Positions 15,831-23,767 of a stretch of 43,584 nucleotides of DNA are shown here, piece by piece. Position 1 is the stretch's first letter. The number at the start of each line of letters is the position of its first letter. The stretch is taken from assembly GCA_025353965.1 (NCBI GenBank), contig JANXNS010000225.1, positions 1-43,584 on the forward strand. Direction: 5' to 3'. Made by a program: the position numbers and the translations under genes. A model generated the notes under the pieces. That model was not told where the DNA came from, searched no databases, and saw only the letters and a list, made by a program, of their open reading frames with translations. The DNA comes from Aquihabitans sp. Its GTDB lineage: Bacteria; Actinomycetota; Acidimicrobiia; Acidimicrobiales; Iamiaceae.

Positions 15831-16181
15831 ATGCAGCACCTCATGACCAAGTATCGAGCTCAGCAGGCCAACGACGAGAAGGGCTTCACGCTCATCGAAC
15901 TTCTCGTCGTGATCGTGATCCTCGGCATCCTCGCCGCCGTCGTCGTCTTCTCGGTCGGCGGTATCACCGACCGTGGCAACAAGAGCGCCTGTGATGCAAC
16001 CAAGAAGACGCTGATAACGGCGTCCGAGGCCTACCGCGCTCAGACGGGCGGCTACGCCGCCAACCTGCAGGCACTCAGCAGCTACGCCAAGGACCTTCCC
16101 GCCAGCGGCAACGTCGTCACCACCAGCGGTGGGACCTTGACCTACGCAACATCGGGTGATGTAACCGGCACCTGCGCCTAA
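15831..16181 (+). CDS. pilA: Major type IV pilin
   Basis: A 116-aa prepilin with a textbook N terminus: leader MQHLMTKYRAQQANDEKG cut before FTLIELLVVIVILGILAAVV, Glu at +5. The short body (SEAYRAQTGGYAANLQAL) has Cys in KSACDAT and a second at the very end (GTCA), probably closing the D-region loop. A strong Shine-Dalgarno (GGAGAGAG, 15819-15826) sits just before ATG 15831, much better than those of the upstream genes, and a terminator follows at 16203. Together with the 91-bp gap upstream this suggests separate, high expression as the structural subunit. Confidence 0.92.
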   Translation: MQHLMTKYRAQQANDEKGFTLIELLVVIVILGILAAVVVFSVGGITDRGNKSACDATKKTLITASEAYRAQTGGYAANLQALSSYAKDLPASGNVVTTSGGTLTYATSGDVTGTCA

Positions 16182-16202
16182 GTAGGGCCAAGTAATCGCG
16201 GA

Positions 16203-16230
16203 GGGCCGGGCCTGGCGGGTCCCGGCCCTT
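16203..16230 (+). terminator. Rho-independent-type terminator after pilA
   Basis: GGGCCGGG (16203-16210) pairs perfectly with CCCGGCCC (16221-16228) around a 10-nt loop, followed by a short T-containing stretch (TTCGTCGCGTCT). It lies 22 bases after the pilA stop and also between convergent pilA and the DUF429 gene. Confidence 0.75.
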
Positions 16231-16251
16231 CGTCGCGTCTGGGGTAGGGCG

Positions 16252-17085
16252 CTACCACACGATCTCGGTGCGGAGGCCTACCTCGTCCCATTCCGGATCA
16301 GCCGGGAGTCGGCCTATGGCCCGGGCGGCAATGCGGCGAGCCGCCCAGAGGGCAACGGCTCCGTCGAGCAGGTGGTGAGCCCGCACCCCGCGCACTTGCG
16401 CGTCGATCACTTGCTCGATCCCGGGGAACCGGTTGAGCAAAAGAGCGGCCCGTTCATCTCGGCCCGCCAGCATGTGCTTGGACCGCTGCAGGGGGACATC
16501 GTCATTCAGCTGAAAAAAGCTGAGCTCGGGCCGCATCTCGAACACGGTGCGTTGCCAATAGGGCGCAATGGCGTCGTCCACCTCGGCCACCCGGGGAAGC
16601 AGGGCACGGCCCGCGGCGCCGAGGCCGGCCAGCTCGCTGGCCAGAGCACCGTCGACCAGCCCGAGCGAACCCGAACCTCGGGGGCCGGTAGCCCCCGCCC
16701 GGCCCGCAGAAATACGCGACGCGAACGCGTCGACGTTCAGGCCTCGGGCTTGCTTCCACGCCGCCACCATCGCTCGGGACGGCGGTGAAATGATCGCCCC
16801 CGCCCGGCGGGAGCCAACCAACGCCCGGGCTTGGCGATCACAGGTGCGGCCGCCAGGAGCGAAGGTGTCGTCCAGCCCGATCGGCGCGCCCAACGCAATG
16901 ATCTCGAACGCGGGCCGGTAGTCCAGCACCGCCTCAAACCCGTCAACCCACTCCGGGTCCTGCGGAAACAAGTTGATCCCCTGCAGCCGGCCACCGCAGA
17001 CCAGCCAGCCGGACCCGCATGGGATCACCCCAGCAATCGGCCGGTAGGGCAGCACAGGGCCCCCGCGGCGCCCAATAGACGGCAC
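16252..17085 (-). CDS. DUF429 family protein (predicted RNase H-fold nuclease)
   Basis: A 277-aa protein of the DUF429 family, for which an RNase H-like nuclease fold has been proposed; its cellular role is unknown. Family marks seen are SGWLVCGGRLQG near the N terminus, ALGAPIGLDD, GRTCDRQARALVGSRRAGAI followed by PPSRAM, EVDDAIAP, VFEMRPELSFFQLN, and HHLLDGAVALWAARRI near the C terminus with conserved acidic residues. GTG 17085 starts 3 bp after the pilT stop, so it is almost certainly co-transcribed with pilT. Confidence 0.8.
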   Translation of the reverse strand: MPSIGRRGGPVLPYRPIAGVIPCGSGWLVCGGRLQGINLFPQDPEWVDGFEAVLDYRPAFEIIALGAPIGLDDTFAPGGRTCDRQARALVGSRRAGAIISPPSRAMVAAWKQARGLNVDAFASRISAGRAGATGPRGSGSLGLVDGALASELAGLGAAGRALLPRVAEVDDAIAPYWQRTVFEMRPELSFFQLNDDVPLQRSKHMLAGRDERAALLLNRFPGIEQVIDAQVRGVRAHHLLDGAVALWAARRIAARAIGRLPADPEWDEVGLRTEIVW

Positions 17086-17088
17086 GGC

Positions 17089-18267
17089 TCAGCCCCGAAG
17101 GCGTCGGCGGCGGGCCCCATCGGGCGGTGGGGCCAGATGGGTGGGCGCCCGTGGCGGCTCGGGGACATCAATGAGTTCCGGGGCCTCCGCTTGAAGCCCG
17201 GGCATCATCACCGGCCGCGGATACTCGATCACTTCCTTGGGAAAGAGGCTCACAGCTCGGGCATCGGCCAGGTCCACAATGCCTTCGTTCACCAACTGGG
17301 ACAGCGAGGACTCCAGGGTCTGCATTCCCTCGGCCTGCTGCGTGGCCACCACATTGCGCAGCTGGCGGGTCTTGCCCTCGCGGACCAAGTTCCGCACCGC
17401 GTTGGTGGCCGTCATGACCTCGAACGCCGCCACCATGCCGCCACCCAGCCGTTTGACCAACCGTTGGTACACAACGCCCTGCAGCGAGGCAGACAGCTGC
17501 ACCTGAATCTGGTCACGCCGGTCAGACGGGAACACGTCGACAATGCGATCGAGTGCCTGCGCCGTGTCGTTGGTGTGGAGCGTGGCAAACACCAGGTGGC
17601 CCGTCTCCGCCAGCGTCAACGTGATGGCGATGCTCTCCAGATCGCGCATCTCGCCCACCAAAATCACATCGGGATCTTCTCGCAGGGCAGCCCGAAGGGC
17701 ATCACCGAACGAGACCGCATCAATACCAATTTCCCGCTGGCTCACCACCGAGCGGCGGTGCGGGTGTACATATTCCACCGGGTCCTCAACGGTGAGAATG
17801 TGCAACGCTCGGGTGGCATTGACGTGGTCCACCAAAGCCGCCAACGTGGTCGACTTGCCGGAGCCGGTCGGGCCGGTGACCAGCACCAGGCCAGACGGCT
17901 TCTCGGCCAAGTCCGCCACTACCGGGGGCAAACCCAACTCCGCGATAGACGGCACCTCAAGCGGAATGAGGCGCAATGCAACGGCAAGGGTCCCCCGCTG
18001 TACAAAGGCGTTCCCACGAACGCGAAGCGCGTTCCGCCAAGAAAACGCAAAGTCCACCTGACGGTCGCGCTCAAGCTCCTCACGCTGCGGCTCAGCCAAC
18101 AGCGATTCAATCAACGTGCGAGTGTCGTCGGCCGTAAGCGGCCGCCCAGTGCCTACCGGTTGATACTCCCCATCGATACGGGCCTGAGGAAGCAGGCCCG
18201 CCGTGATGAGGAGATCAGACCCACCGGCCCGGTGCACATCGCCGATCCATTCATGGACATCGAACAT
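17089..18267 (-). CDS. pilT: Twitching-motility (pilus retraction) ATPase PilT
   Basis: A cytoplasmic hexameric ATPase that depolymerises the pilus. Order: N-terminal PAS-like part (MFDVHEWIGDVHRAGGSDLLITAG), Walker A GPTGSGKST (132-140), Asp box TVEDPVEYVH, Walker B DPDVILVGEMRD (~199-209), His box TGHLVFATLHTNDTAQALDR. The C-terminal ~45 residues are a Pro/Arg-rich extension not usual for PilT. The frame is open to 18429, but ATG 18267 is chosen because GGAGG lies 8 nt upstream and the PilT N terminus begins there. It is on the opposite strand from pilB-pilA and is followed by DUF429. Confidence 0.93.
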   Translation of the reverse strand: MFDVHEWIGDVHRAGGSDLLITAGLLPQARIDGEYQPVGTGRPLTADDTRTLIESLLAEPQREELERDRQVDFAFSWRNALRVRGNAFVQRGTLAVALRLIPLEVPSIAELGLPPVVADLAEKPSGLVLVTGPTGSGKSTTLAALVDHVNATRALHILTVEDPVEYVHPHRRSVVSQREIGIDAVSFGDALRAALREDPDVILVGEMRDLESIAITLTLAETGHLVFATLHTNDTAQALDRIVDVFPSDRRDQIQVQLSASLQGVVYQRLVKRLGGGMVAAFEVMTATNAVRNLVREGKTRQLRNVVATQQAEGMQTLESSLSQLVNEGIVDLADARAVSLFPKEVIEYPRPVMMPGLQAEAPELIDVPEPPRAPTHLAPPPDGARRRRLRG

Positions 18268-18346
18268 GGGCTTACCTCCGGGCCAGATCGTAGACGCCGG
18301 TCCGGCGGTTTTGGGCCGATCTTCTCTGGCCCGCCCTTGCCCGGGG

Positions 18347-19531
18347 TCAGGTACCGGCGGACTCGATGGTGGCTTCATCGGCACCAGCGGCAGCAACCGC
18401 AGCTTCCAGACGGCTGATCCCGGTGGCATCGCCCTTGAGTTGGGCGTCGAAGAAGTCCAAGGTGACCTGGGTGACCAACGCAGCCGCCGCGCTCGTGCCC
18501 GGCGATAGGTACGGGTCTACGTGGCCCTGCCCCGGCAACGTCACGAACCAGCGCGGCGAGGCAACCTTGGCGAAGCTCGACACCGAGGCGCGGTAGGGCA
18601 CGGTCGGGTCCTGATCACCGTGTACGAGCAGGAGCGGCCGGTCCGTGACGGACGGGTCCGGCTTGGCCTTCCCGTCCTGCAACGGCAGAAAGGCGCCGGC
18701 CCAGGAGGCGACGGCGGCAATCCTGTCATCGGTGCAGCACGGCAGATAGCCGAGACCGAGCGACGTGATGGCGCCCAGCGAATGCCCCGCCGCGCCAATA
18801 TGAGCGGGATCGATCTGCTTGGCCACCTTGGCCGCAGGGGTATCGCCCGCCTCATCCAGGAACGTGTCGATCAGGAACGAAGCATCCGCCGGTTGATTGC
18901 CGACATCGTTGGTGGTGGGCCCGCCGGGGCTGTCATAGTTCGACAGGGGGTAATCAGGCGCGATGACTACGTATCCCGCCGATGCCCACGACTGCAGCTC
19001 GCCCCGGTAGAAGATGCCCCGACCAGTCACCCCATGCGAGAACACGATCAGCGGGTACCGGCCATCTCGAGCGGGCGCTCCGTCGACCGACTTCGCCTGC
19101 CCGCCGCCCGTTGAGGCCGCGGGGTCCCCCGCCGCCGGGTAGAAGACCACGGTTGGGAGCTTGCGTCCATCAGTGGCCGGCGCGCTGCCATTGGCTGGCG
19201 TCCCACGGGAGGTATCGACCAGATCCACCTGAGTCGTCCCCACCGGATACTTCCCGATCGGCGCTACCGCGGCTAGCGCGTTTATCGCGGTCGCTGGGGT
19301 CGAACCGGGCTTGGTGCTGCCCTTCGTTCCGATCGTGGCGACAGTGGTCGTGGTGTTGGTGCTGGCCGTGGTACTGACGCTTGTGCTTGGTCCGATGGAG
19401 GTGCTTGCGCTGGTGGCCGTCGTTTTCTTGGCTGTTGCATTGGCCACCTTGGTGGCATCGCTGGAACAACTAGCGACCAGCAGGGCTGCCGTGGCCACCA
19501 GTACCGCCGTGCGGGTGATGCGCTCACTCAT
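18347..19531 (-). CDS. Secreted lipoprotein alpha/beta hydrolase
   Basis: A 394-aa hydrolase exported as a lipoprotein: signal sequence RTAVLVATAALLVASC with lipid-modified Cys22, then a ~55-residue Thr/Ser-rich linker that probably spans the cell envelope. Catalytic parts: IVFSHGVTGRG (oxyanion), AAGHSLGAITS (nucleophile Ser), HGDQDPTVP (Asp) and GQGHVDP (His). The layout resembles PAF-acetylhydrolase/dienelactone-hydrolase-like esterases; the substrate is unknown. ATG 19531 overlaps the stop of the acyltransferase gene (ATGA). Confidence 0.87.
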   Translation of the reverse strand: MSERITRTAVLVATAALLVASCSSDATKVANATAKKTTATSASTSIGPSTSVSTTASTNTTTTVATIGTKGSTKPGSTPATAINALAAVAPIGKYPVGTTQVDLVDTSRGTPANGSAPATDGRKLPTVVFYPAAGDPAASTGGGQAKSVDGAPARDGRYPLIVFSHGVTGRGIFYRGELQSWASAGYVVIAPDYPLSNYDSPGGPTTNDVGNQPADASFLIDTFLDEAGDTPAAKVAKQIDPAHIGAAGHSLGAITSLGLGYLPCCTDDRIAAVASWAGAFLPLQDGKAKPDPSVTDRPLLLVHGDQDPTVPYRASVSSFAKVASPRWFVTLPGQGHVDPYLSPGTSAAAALVTQVTLDFFDAQLKGDATGISRLEAAVAAAGADEATIESAGT

Positions 19532-20307
19532 GACCGGGCTCCTTCATTCGACCTTGATCGGGGTGGCTTGGCCACGATGCCACCTAGCTTCTCAAATTCT
19601 GCCAACCGCTGAGCCAATTGCCCCGGCTCGATGGTTTCAGCCAGCGCTTTGTGATCGCCGCCGTCGGGCCGCTCCCAGCCCACGTCAGGAACATAGCGAC
19701 GAATTACCTTGGCCGGCACACCGCCAATGACCGCATGGTCAGCAATGTCGCCCCGCACCACCGACCCCGCCGCCACCACAACATTGCGACCGATCGTCGT
19801 GCCCGGAAGCACCACCGCGCCGTGGCCGATCCACGTACCCGAGCCAATGCGTACCGGATCGTGCGGTCCGAGCTGGCGACCGATCGGCGTATGGGGATCT
19901 TGGTAACCGTGATTGGCATCGGTCACGTAGACGTCCTGGCCAAACCACACGTCGTCACCAATCTCAATGGACTCGTGAGCCACGATCCCCGAACGCAAAC
20001 CGATCACGCACCGATCACCGATCACCAACGCTTGAGGCGGAACAGTGGTCTGGTCTGGGGAGTAACCCGCGGCCAGCGTGCACCAGGTGCTGATCATGGT
20101 TCCCGTGCCGATATGGATCTGCTTCTCGCCATACAGAACGCCCGTGGGAAACGCGATCACGCTCCCCTCGCCGAACGACCCAAAACCATCGGCGGCGTTG
20201 GTTCCCGGCGCGATCGCACCCGTGTAGCGAAGCCTGGCCCAGCCCGCCTGGATGACGGAATTGACCACCCGATGGACTCGAACCTGGATTGAACGCGGAA
20301 GCACCAC
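19528..20307 (-). CDS. Hexapeptide-repeat (left-handed beta-helix) acyltransferase
   Basis: A 259-aa protein with many hexapeptide turns from about residue 45 to 210 (for example VIGDRCVIGLRSGI, IEIGDDVWFGQDVYV, VRIGSGTWIGHGAVVLPGTTIGRNVVVAAGSVV, AVIGGVPAKVIRR). This is the trimeric beta-helix fold of O-acetyltransferases that use acetyl-CoA, with a likely catalytic His in DANHGY. It probably decorates a surface sugar or small molecule; the acceptor is unknown. The start is GTG 20307. It is the first gene of a two-gene unit with the lipoprotein hydrolase. Confidence 0.87.
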   Translation of the reverse strand: MVLPRSIQVRVHRVVNSVIQAGWARLRYTGAIAPGTNAADGFGSFGEGSVIAFPTGVLYGEKQIHIGTGTMISTWCTLAAGYSPDQTTVPPQALVIGDRCVIGLRSGIVAHESIEIGDDVWFGQDVYVTDANHGYQDPHTPIGRQLGPHDPVRIGSGTWIGHGAVVLPGTTIGRNVVVAAGSVVRGDIADHAVIGGVPAKVIRRYVPDVGWERPDGGDHKALAETIEPGQLAQRLAEFEKLGGIVAKPPRSRSNEGARS

Positions 20308-20398
20308 GGCATGGTAGGACCCCCGCCTTGCTCAGGCCTTCCTCGCTCGGTTTGGGTCCCGCTTTCGCAAGGGTGGTCGCGGTCCCTAGCCTGGGGGG

Positions 20399-20932
20399 AT
20401 GGACCAAACCCCGGTGGCCGACCGGACCACGTCGATGCCCGGCACAGCCCACGCCCCCGCCGTTTGTCCCTTCCCCCACGGTGGTGCTGCCCCTGAGCCA
20501 ATTTTGGCTGGTCCACCTGCTGGCGGTTGCCCAGTCATGCACGGCGGCAGTAGCGGGGTCCACCGCACCAAGGCAGACCTCGTGGTGCGCAAGCTCCTCC
20601 GCATCCCCGAGCGCCCCGCGGGGGTCGACCAGGCCACCGCCTACAGCACGTTCCAAAAGTCCATGCTGATCTCGGCCACCCGGTGCACGCTCACCTACGT
20701 CGTCTTCCCATTCCTCCTTCCGTTCCTGCATTTCTTGCGGGGCGGTGCACCGGTCATTGGGGTGATCATCGGCAGCGTGGCGTTGGTGTGCGACACCTTC
20801 ACCATTCGTCGATTCTTTGCCATCGACCACAAGTGGCGCTGGTATTTTTCCTCGATCGCGTTCGGCATCATGTGCCTGCTCAGCGTCTTGCTCGTCCAAG
20901 ACCTGAGCACGATCATCTCCCGCCTGGCCTAA
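20399..20932 (+). CDS. Small membrane protein, unknown function
   Basis: A 177-aa protein not recognised as a named family. The first ~45 residues are Pro/Gly/Ala-rich with a Cys/His-containing patch (CPFPHGG...GGCPVMHGG), then a basic cytoplasmic-looking part. Three hydrophobic segments follow: TYVVFPFLLPFLHFL, VIGVIIGSVALVCDTF and WYFSSIAFGIMCLLSVLLV. A run of six Gs directly abuts the ATG, too close for a normal Shine-Dalgarno, so initiation may be leaderless. It diverges from the acyltransferase gene. Confidence 0.65.
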   Translation: MDQTPVADRTTSMPGTAHAPAVCPFPHGGAAPEPILAGPPAGGCPVMHGGSSGVHRTKADLVVRKLLRIPERPAGVDQATAYSTFQKSMLISATRCTLTYVVFPFLLPFLHFLRGGAPVIGVIIGSVALVCDTFTIRRFFAIDHKWRWYFSSIAFGIMCLLSVLLVQDLSTIISRLA

Positions 20933-21010
20933 CCGCGCCGGGTTCTCCTGCCGTGGGTTCCGGCGCGAGCTGGTTGCTGGCGCAAGTGCTAGGACATGTT
21001 CTGAAAGTGG

Positions 21011-21039
21011 TTGACGGCCACGTGTCGACGTGGCATAAT
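21011..21039 (+). promoter_or_regulatory. Near-consensus sigma-70-type promoter of the DUF222 gene
   Basis: TTGACG (21011-21016) and CATAAT (21034-21039) are separated by exactly 17 nt, each one mismatch from consensus. Initiation would fall about 21045-21047, at or next to the ATG at 21047, implying a leaderless message. This is the clearest promoter in the window. Confidence 0.75.
21017..21034. promoter_or_regulatory. Operator-like palindrome inside the promoter spacer
   Basis: GCCACGT (21017-21023) and ACGTGGC (21028-21034) are perfect inverted repeats around GTCG. The palindrome fills the space between -35 and -10 and takes in the first -10 base, an ideal place for a repressor. The binding protein is unknown. 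Confidence 0.5.
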
Positions 21040-21053
21040 CGAACACATGTTCG
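21040..21053. promoter_or_regulatory. LexA (SOS) box overlapping the DUF222 start codon
   Basis: CGAACACATGTTCG matches the Gram-positive/mycobacterial LexA consensus CGAAC-RNRY-GTTCG at every position. It lies immediately after the -10 and covers the predicted transcription start and the ATG. SOS control of the downstream HNH gene is inferred. Confidence 0.7.
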
Positions 21054-22423
21054 CCCCCGATATCCAACAAGAACGGTTCAACGCCACCGTCGCGTTGGAG
21101 ACCGATCTCGCGGTCATGTTCGGGATAGTGAATGCCACGCACGGCCAAATTGTTTTGGCCATGGCCAAGGCGTTGGACCAAGACCTCTGGCAAGGCTGGG
21201 CTATCCACTCACCAGCGCAATGGTTGGCCTGGCAAAGCGGGCTCTCACCAAGCCATGCCCAACAAGCCGTCAGGCTCGCCAAACGCGCTCGGGAGCTGCC
21301 CTGTGTGATCGCCGCACTCGTCGCCGGCGAGTTATCGCTGGATCAAGCCACCGTCATCGCGTTGCACGTCCCCGCTGAGTTTGACGAAGACGTCACCGCC
21401 CTTGCCCGCATGTGCACCGTGGAACAACTCCGCCGCACCCTGCCCCGTTACAACTTCACCGGCCAGCTCGCCGACGCCGCCAAAATCGCGGCCAGTGCTG
21501 CCGCTGCTCAAGCCGCTGAGGCTGCTGAAGCCGCCGGCGAACCAGTGCCCGAACCCGTCGCAGCGCCCGAGCCGGTCCCCGTGATCGAAGAACGCCGCGA
21601 CTTCACCATGGGCACCAACGAAACGGGCTGGTGGCTCAACGGCCACCTCCCCATCGACCAAGGCGCCATTGTCGAACGCGCCCTCCGAACCACCCAGGAA
21701 GACCTCTTCCGACAAGCCCTGAAAGACCTCCCCGCAGACGCCCCCCGCCCCCAAATCAGCCTCGTCGACGCGCTCATCAACATCGCCGAACAAGCCCTCC
21801 GAACCGGCCAAACCGCCCACCCCAACAGCGACCGCTACATCATCTACGCCCACCTAGAAGCCGGCCCCAACCCCCACACCGGCAACCTCGCCTCGCTCCA
21901 CCTCGGCCCCACCCTTCCCGACCACCTCAAACACCTCCACACCTGCGATGCCACCCTGCGCCCCGTCCTAGAAACCAACGGCACCCCCACCAACGTCGGT
22001 CGGGACCACCGCATCATCCCCCAACGCACCCGCCGCCTCATCGAGCAACGAGCCAACGGCTGCCAAACCCCCGGCTGCAGCCGAACCCACAACCTCCAAA
22101 TCCACCACATCACCCACTGGGAAAACGGCGGCAAAACAGACACCGACAACCTCATCGCCCTCTGTGCCTTTCACCACCGAGCCCACCACACCGGCCACCT
22201 AAACATCACCGGCAACCCCGACCAACCCCCCGGCCACCCCCAAGGCCTTCACTTCACTGACAAATGGAGCCGAACCCTCCCGCCCGCCTCGCCACCGACC
22301 CCACCATCCCCCACCACCCCCAGACCAACTGGCGCCTACCGCCACCCCCTCGGCGAACCCCTCGACCCCACCGCCGTCTGCTTCTACCCAAAACCACCCA
22401 AACAGGCCCCAGGGCCGCCCTAA
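21047..22423 (+). CDS. DUF222 / HNH endonuclease (13E12-repeat type)
   Basis: A 458-aa protein. An N-terminal DUF222 domain (residues ~1-300) contains WAIHSPAQWLAWQSGLSPSHA and ARELP...GELSLDQA segments and an Ala/Glu/Pro linker. The C-terminal HNH domain (~335-385) has zinc cysteines in CQTPGC, the core HH in LQIHHITHW, the Asn in DTDNL, and CAFHHRAHH. It is presumed to cut or nick DNA; no target is known. ATG 21047 fits the leaderless promoter and SOS box. The 3' half is strikingly C- and A-rich and G-poor on the coding strand. The end overlaps convergent DUF4235 by 4 bp. Confidence 0.88.
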   Translation: MFAPDIQQERFNATVALETDLAVMFGIVNATHGQIVLAMAKALDQDLWQGWAIHSPAQWLAWQSGLSPSHAQQAVRLAKRARELPCVIAALVAGELSLDQATVIALHVPAEFDEDVTALARMCTVEQLRRTLPRYNFTGQLADAAKIAASAAAAQAAEAAEAAGEPVPEPVAAPEPVPVIEERRDFTMGTNETGWWLNGHLPIDQGAIVERALRTTQEDLFRQALKDLPADAPRPQISLVDALINIAEQALRTGQTAHPNSDRYIIYAHLEAGPNPHTGNLASLHLGPTLPDHLKHLHTCDATLRPVLETNGTPTNVGRDHRIIPQRTRRLIEQRANGCQTPGCSRTHNLQIHHITHWENGGKTDTDNLIALCAFHHRAHHTGHLNITGNPDQPPGHPQGLHFTDKWSRTLPPASPPTPPSPTTPRPTGAYRHPLGEPLDPTAVCFYPKPPKQAPGPP

Positions 22424-22683
22424 CTAGGAATGGTGCGGCCCGACTTCACGAAGGCCGCGGCTACGCCCCGCTGAGCCAGCAGACGCACCACACCGACCGT
22501 TACGCCGGAGAGAACGGCCCAGACCAGGGCCTCGTTCCAGCTGGTGTCGGTAGTGGCCGGGTTGCCGGGGACCTTGCCCTGACGCCTGACCCAGCCGGCC
22601 GTCAGCATCTTCTTGGCCAGGCTGGCGGCGGCGAGTGCCGCGCCACTGGCGGCCATGGACCAGAGCAGATCGTCGTCTTCCAT
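22420..22683 (-). CDS. DUF4235 family small membrane protein
   Basis: An 87-aa protein matching the DUF4235 pattern common in actinomycetes: an N-terminal hydrophobic segment (LLWSMAASGAALAAASLAKKML), a short linker with WNEAL, a second segment (VWAVLSGVTVGVVRLLAQRGVAAAF) and a C-terminal TIP. Two membrane helices are likely; the function is unknown. ATG 22683 overlaps the stop of the upstream aldo/keto reductase (TGATG), so the two are coupled. Confidence 0.75.
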   Translation of the reverse strand: MEDDDLLWSMAASGAALAAASLAKKMLTAGWVRRQGKVPGNPATTDTSWNEALVWAVLSGVTVGVVRLLAQRGVAAAFVKSGRTIPS

Positions 22684-23669
22684 CAGTGCTGGCGGAAGGG
22701 GGAGACGATCTCGGCAATTTCCGCCAGGACGTCGGGGGTGAGCTGTGCGAGCGCGTCCAGGGCCTTGAGGTTTTCATGGACCTGATCGACGTTGCTGGCC
22801 CCGGTGATCACGGTGGACACATGGGGGTTGGCCGCACACCAGGCAATAGCCAGCTGCGACGTGGTAACGCCGAGGCGCTCGGCAATCACGGTGAGTTCCT
22901 TGACCTGCGCGTTCTTCTTGGCGTCGGTCACATAGTCGCGAAGCCATTCGTAACCCGGAAGCGCGGCGCGGCTGCCGTCCGGGATGCCGTCGGCGTACTT
23001 GCCGGTGAGCAGACCCGAGGCAAGCGGGCTCCACGTGGTGAGGCCTAGGCCCCAGTCCTCGTAAAGACGGGCGTACTCGCGCTCGACCTTCTTGCGTTCG
23101 AAAAGGTTGTACTGCGGCTGTTCCATCACCGGCTTGTGAAGGTGGTGTCGCTCCGCAATCTCGTAGGCGGCACGGATCTCCTCCGCCGTCCACTCGGAGG
23201 TTCCCCAGTAAAGGGCTTTGCCCGACGAGACGATGTCTGACATGGCCCACACTGTCTCCTCTATGGGCGTCTCCGGGTCTGCCCGGTGACAGTACAAAAG
23301 GTCGACGAAATCCAGCCCGAGGCGCTCGAGCGATCCGTCGATGGCCTGCATGAGGTACTTGCGGTTCAAGGTGTTGGCCATGTTGACCGTGTCCTTGTGA
23401 ATACCCCAGAAAATCTTGGTGGAGATCACGTAGGAGTGGCGCTCCCAGCCGAGCTCACGGATGGCGTCGCCCATGATCTGCTCGGACTCGCCGCCGGCGT
23501 AGGCCTCGGCGTTGTCAAAGAAGTTCACCCCGGCATCTCGTGCGGCGGTGAGGCAATCCTTGGCAAGGGTGGTGTCCACCTGCTCGCCGAAGGTGACCCA
23601 CGAGCCAAACGACAACACGCTCACCTTCAAGCCTGATCGTCCGAGCCTGCGATACGTCATTTCAGTCAT
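22683..23669 (-). CDS. Aldo/keto reductase (Kv-beta/AKR6-like)
   Basis: A 328-aa NADPH-dependent reductase of aldehydes or ketones. It shows the TIM-barrel tetrad: Asp and Tyr in [11 protein letters not shown], Lys in VISTKIFWG, His in [15 protein letters not shown]. The N terminus [21 protein letters not shown] and the cofactor region [14 protein letters not shown] and STVITGASN are typical. [26 protein letters not shown] resembles the voltage-gated potassium-channel beta-subunit group. The start is ATG 23669; ATG 23660 is an alternative. The physiological substrate is unknown. Confidence 0.92.
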   Translation of the reverse strand: MTEMTYRRLGRSGLKVSVLSFGSWVTFGEQVDTTLAKDCLTAARDAGVNFFDNAEAYAGGESEQIMGDAIRELGWERHSYVISTKIFWGIHKDTVNMANTLNRKYLMQAIDGSLERLGLDFVDLLYCHRADPETPIEETVWAMSDIVSSGKALYWGTSEWTAEEIRAAYEIAERHHLHKPVMEQPQYNLFERKKVEREYARLYEDWGLGLTTWSPLASGLLTGKYADGIPDGSRAALPGYEWLRDYVTDAKKNAQVKELTVIAERLGVTTSQLAIAWCAANPHVSTVITGASNVDQVHENLKALDALAQLTPDVLAEIAEIVSPFRQH

Positions 23670-23767
23670 AGGCAGAGCTTACGGGTGCCCAACTGGTTGG
23701 CCTAGGTCGGGGTCTGCCTGGAGGCGTCGGCACTCATCGCTGGGCAACCCACATTCGAGCCGAGTCA

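Noticed and set aside
16831-18417. Long plus-strand open frame opposite DUF429 and pilT
   Set aside because: Antisense to pilT with all catalytic motifs; translation rich in Arg, His and Gln.
20986-21003. Second LexA half-site (ACATGTTC) upstream of the DUF222 promoter
   Set aside because: The left half does not match CGAAC; only one arm is present.
23689-23700. Palindrome CCAAC-TG-GTTGG upstream of the aldo/keto reductase
   Set aside because: Short, with no adjacent regulator and no recognisable promoter around it; kept as a note only.
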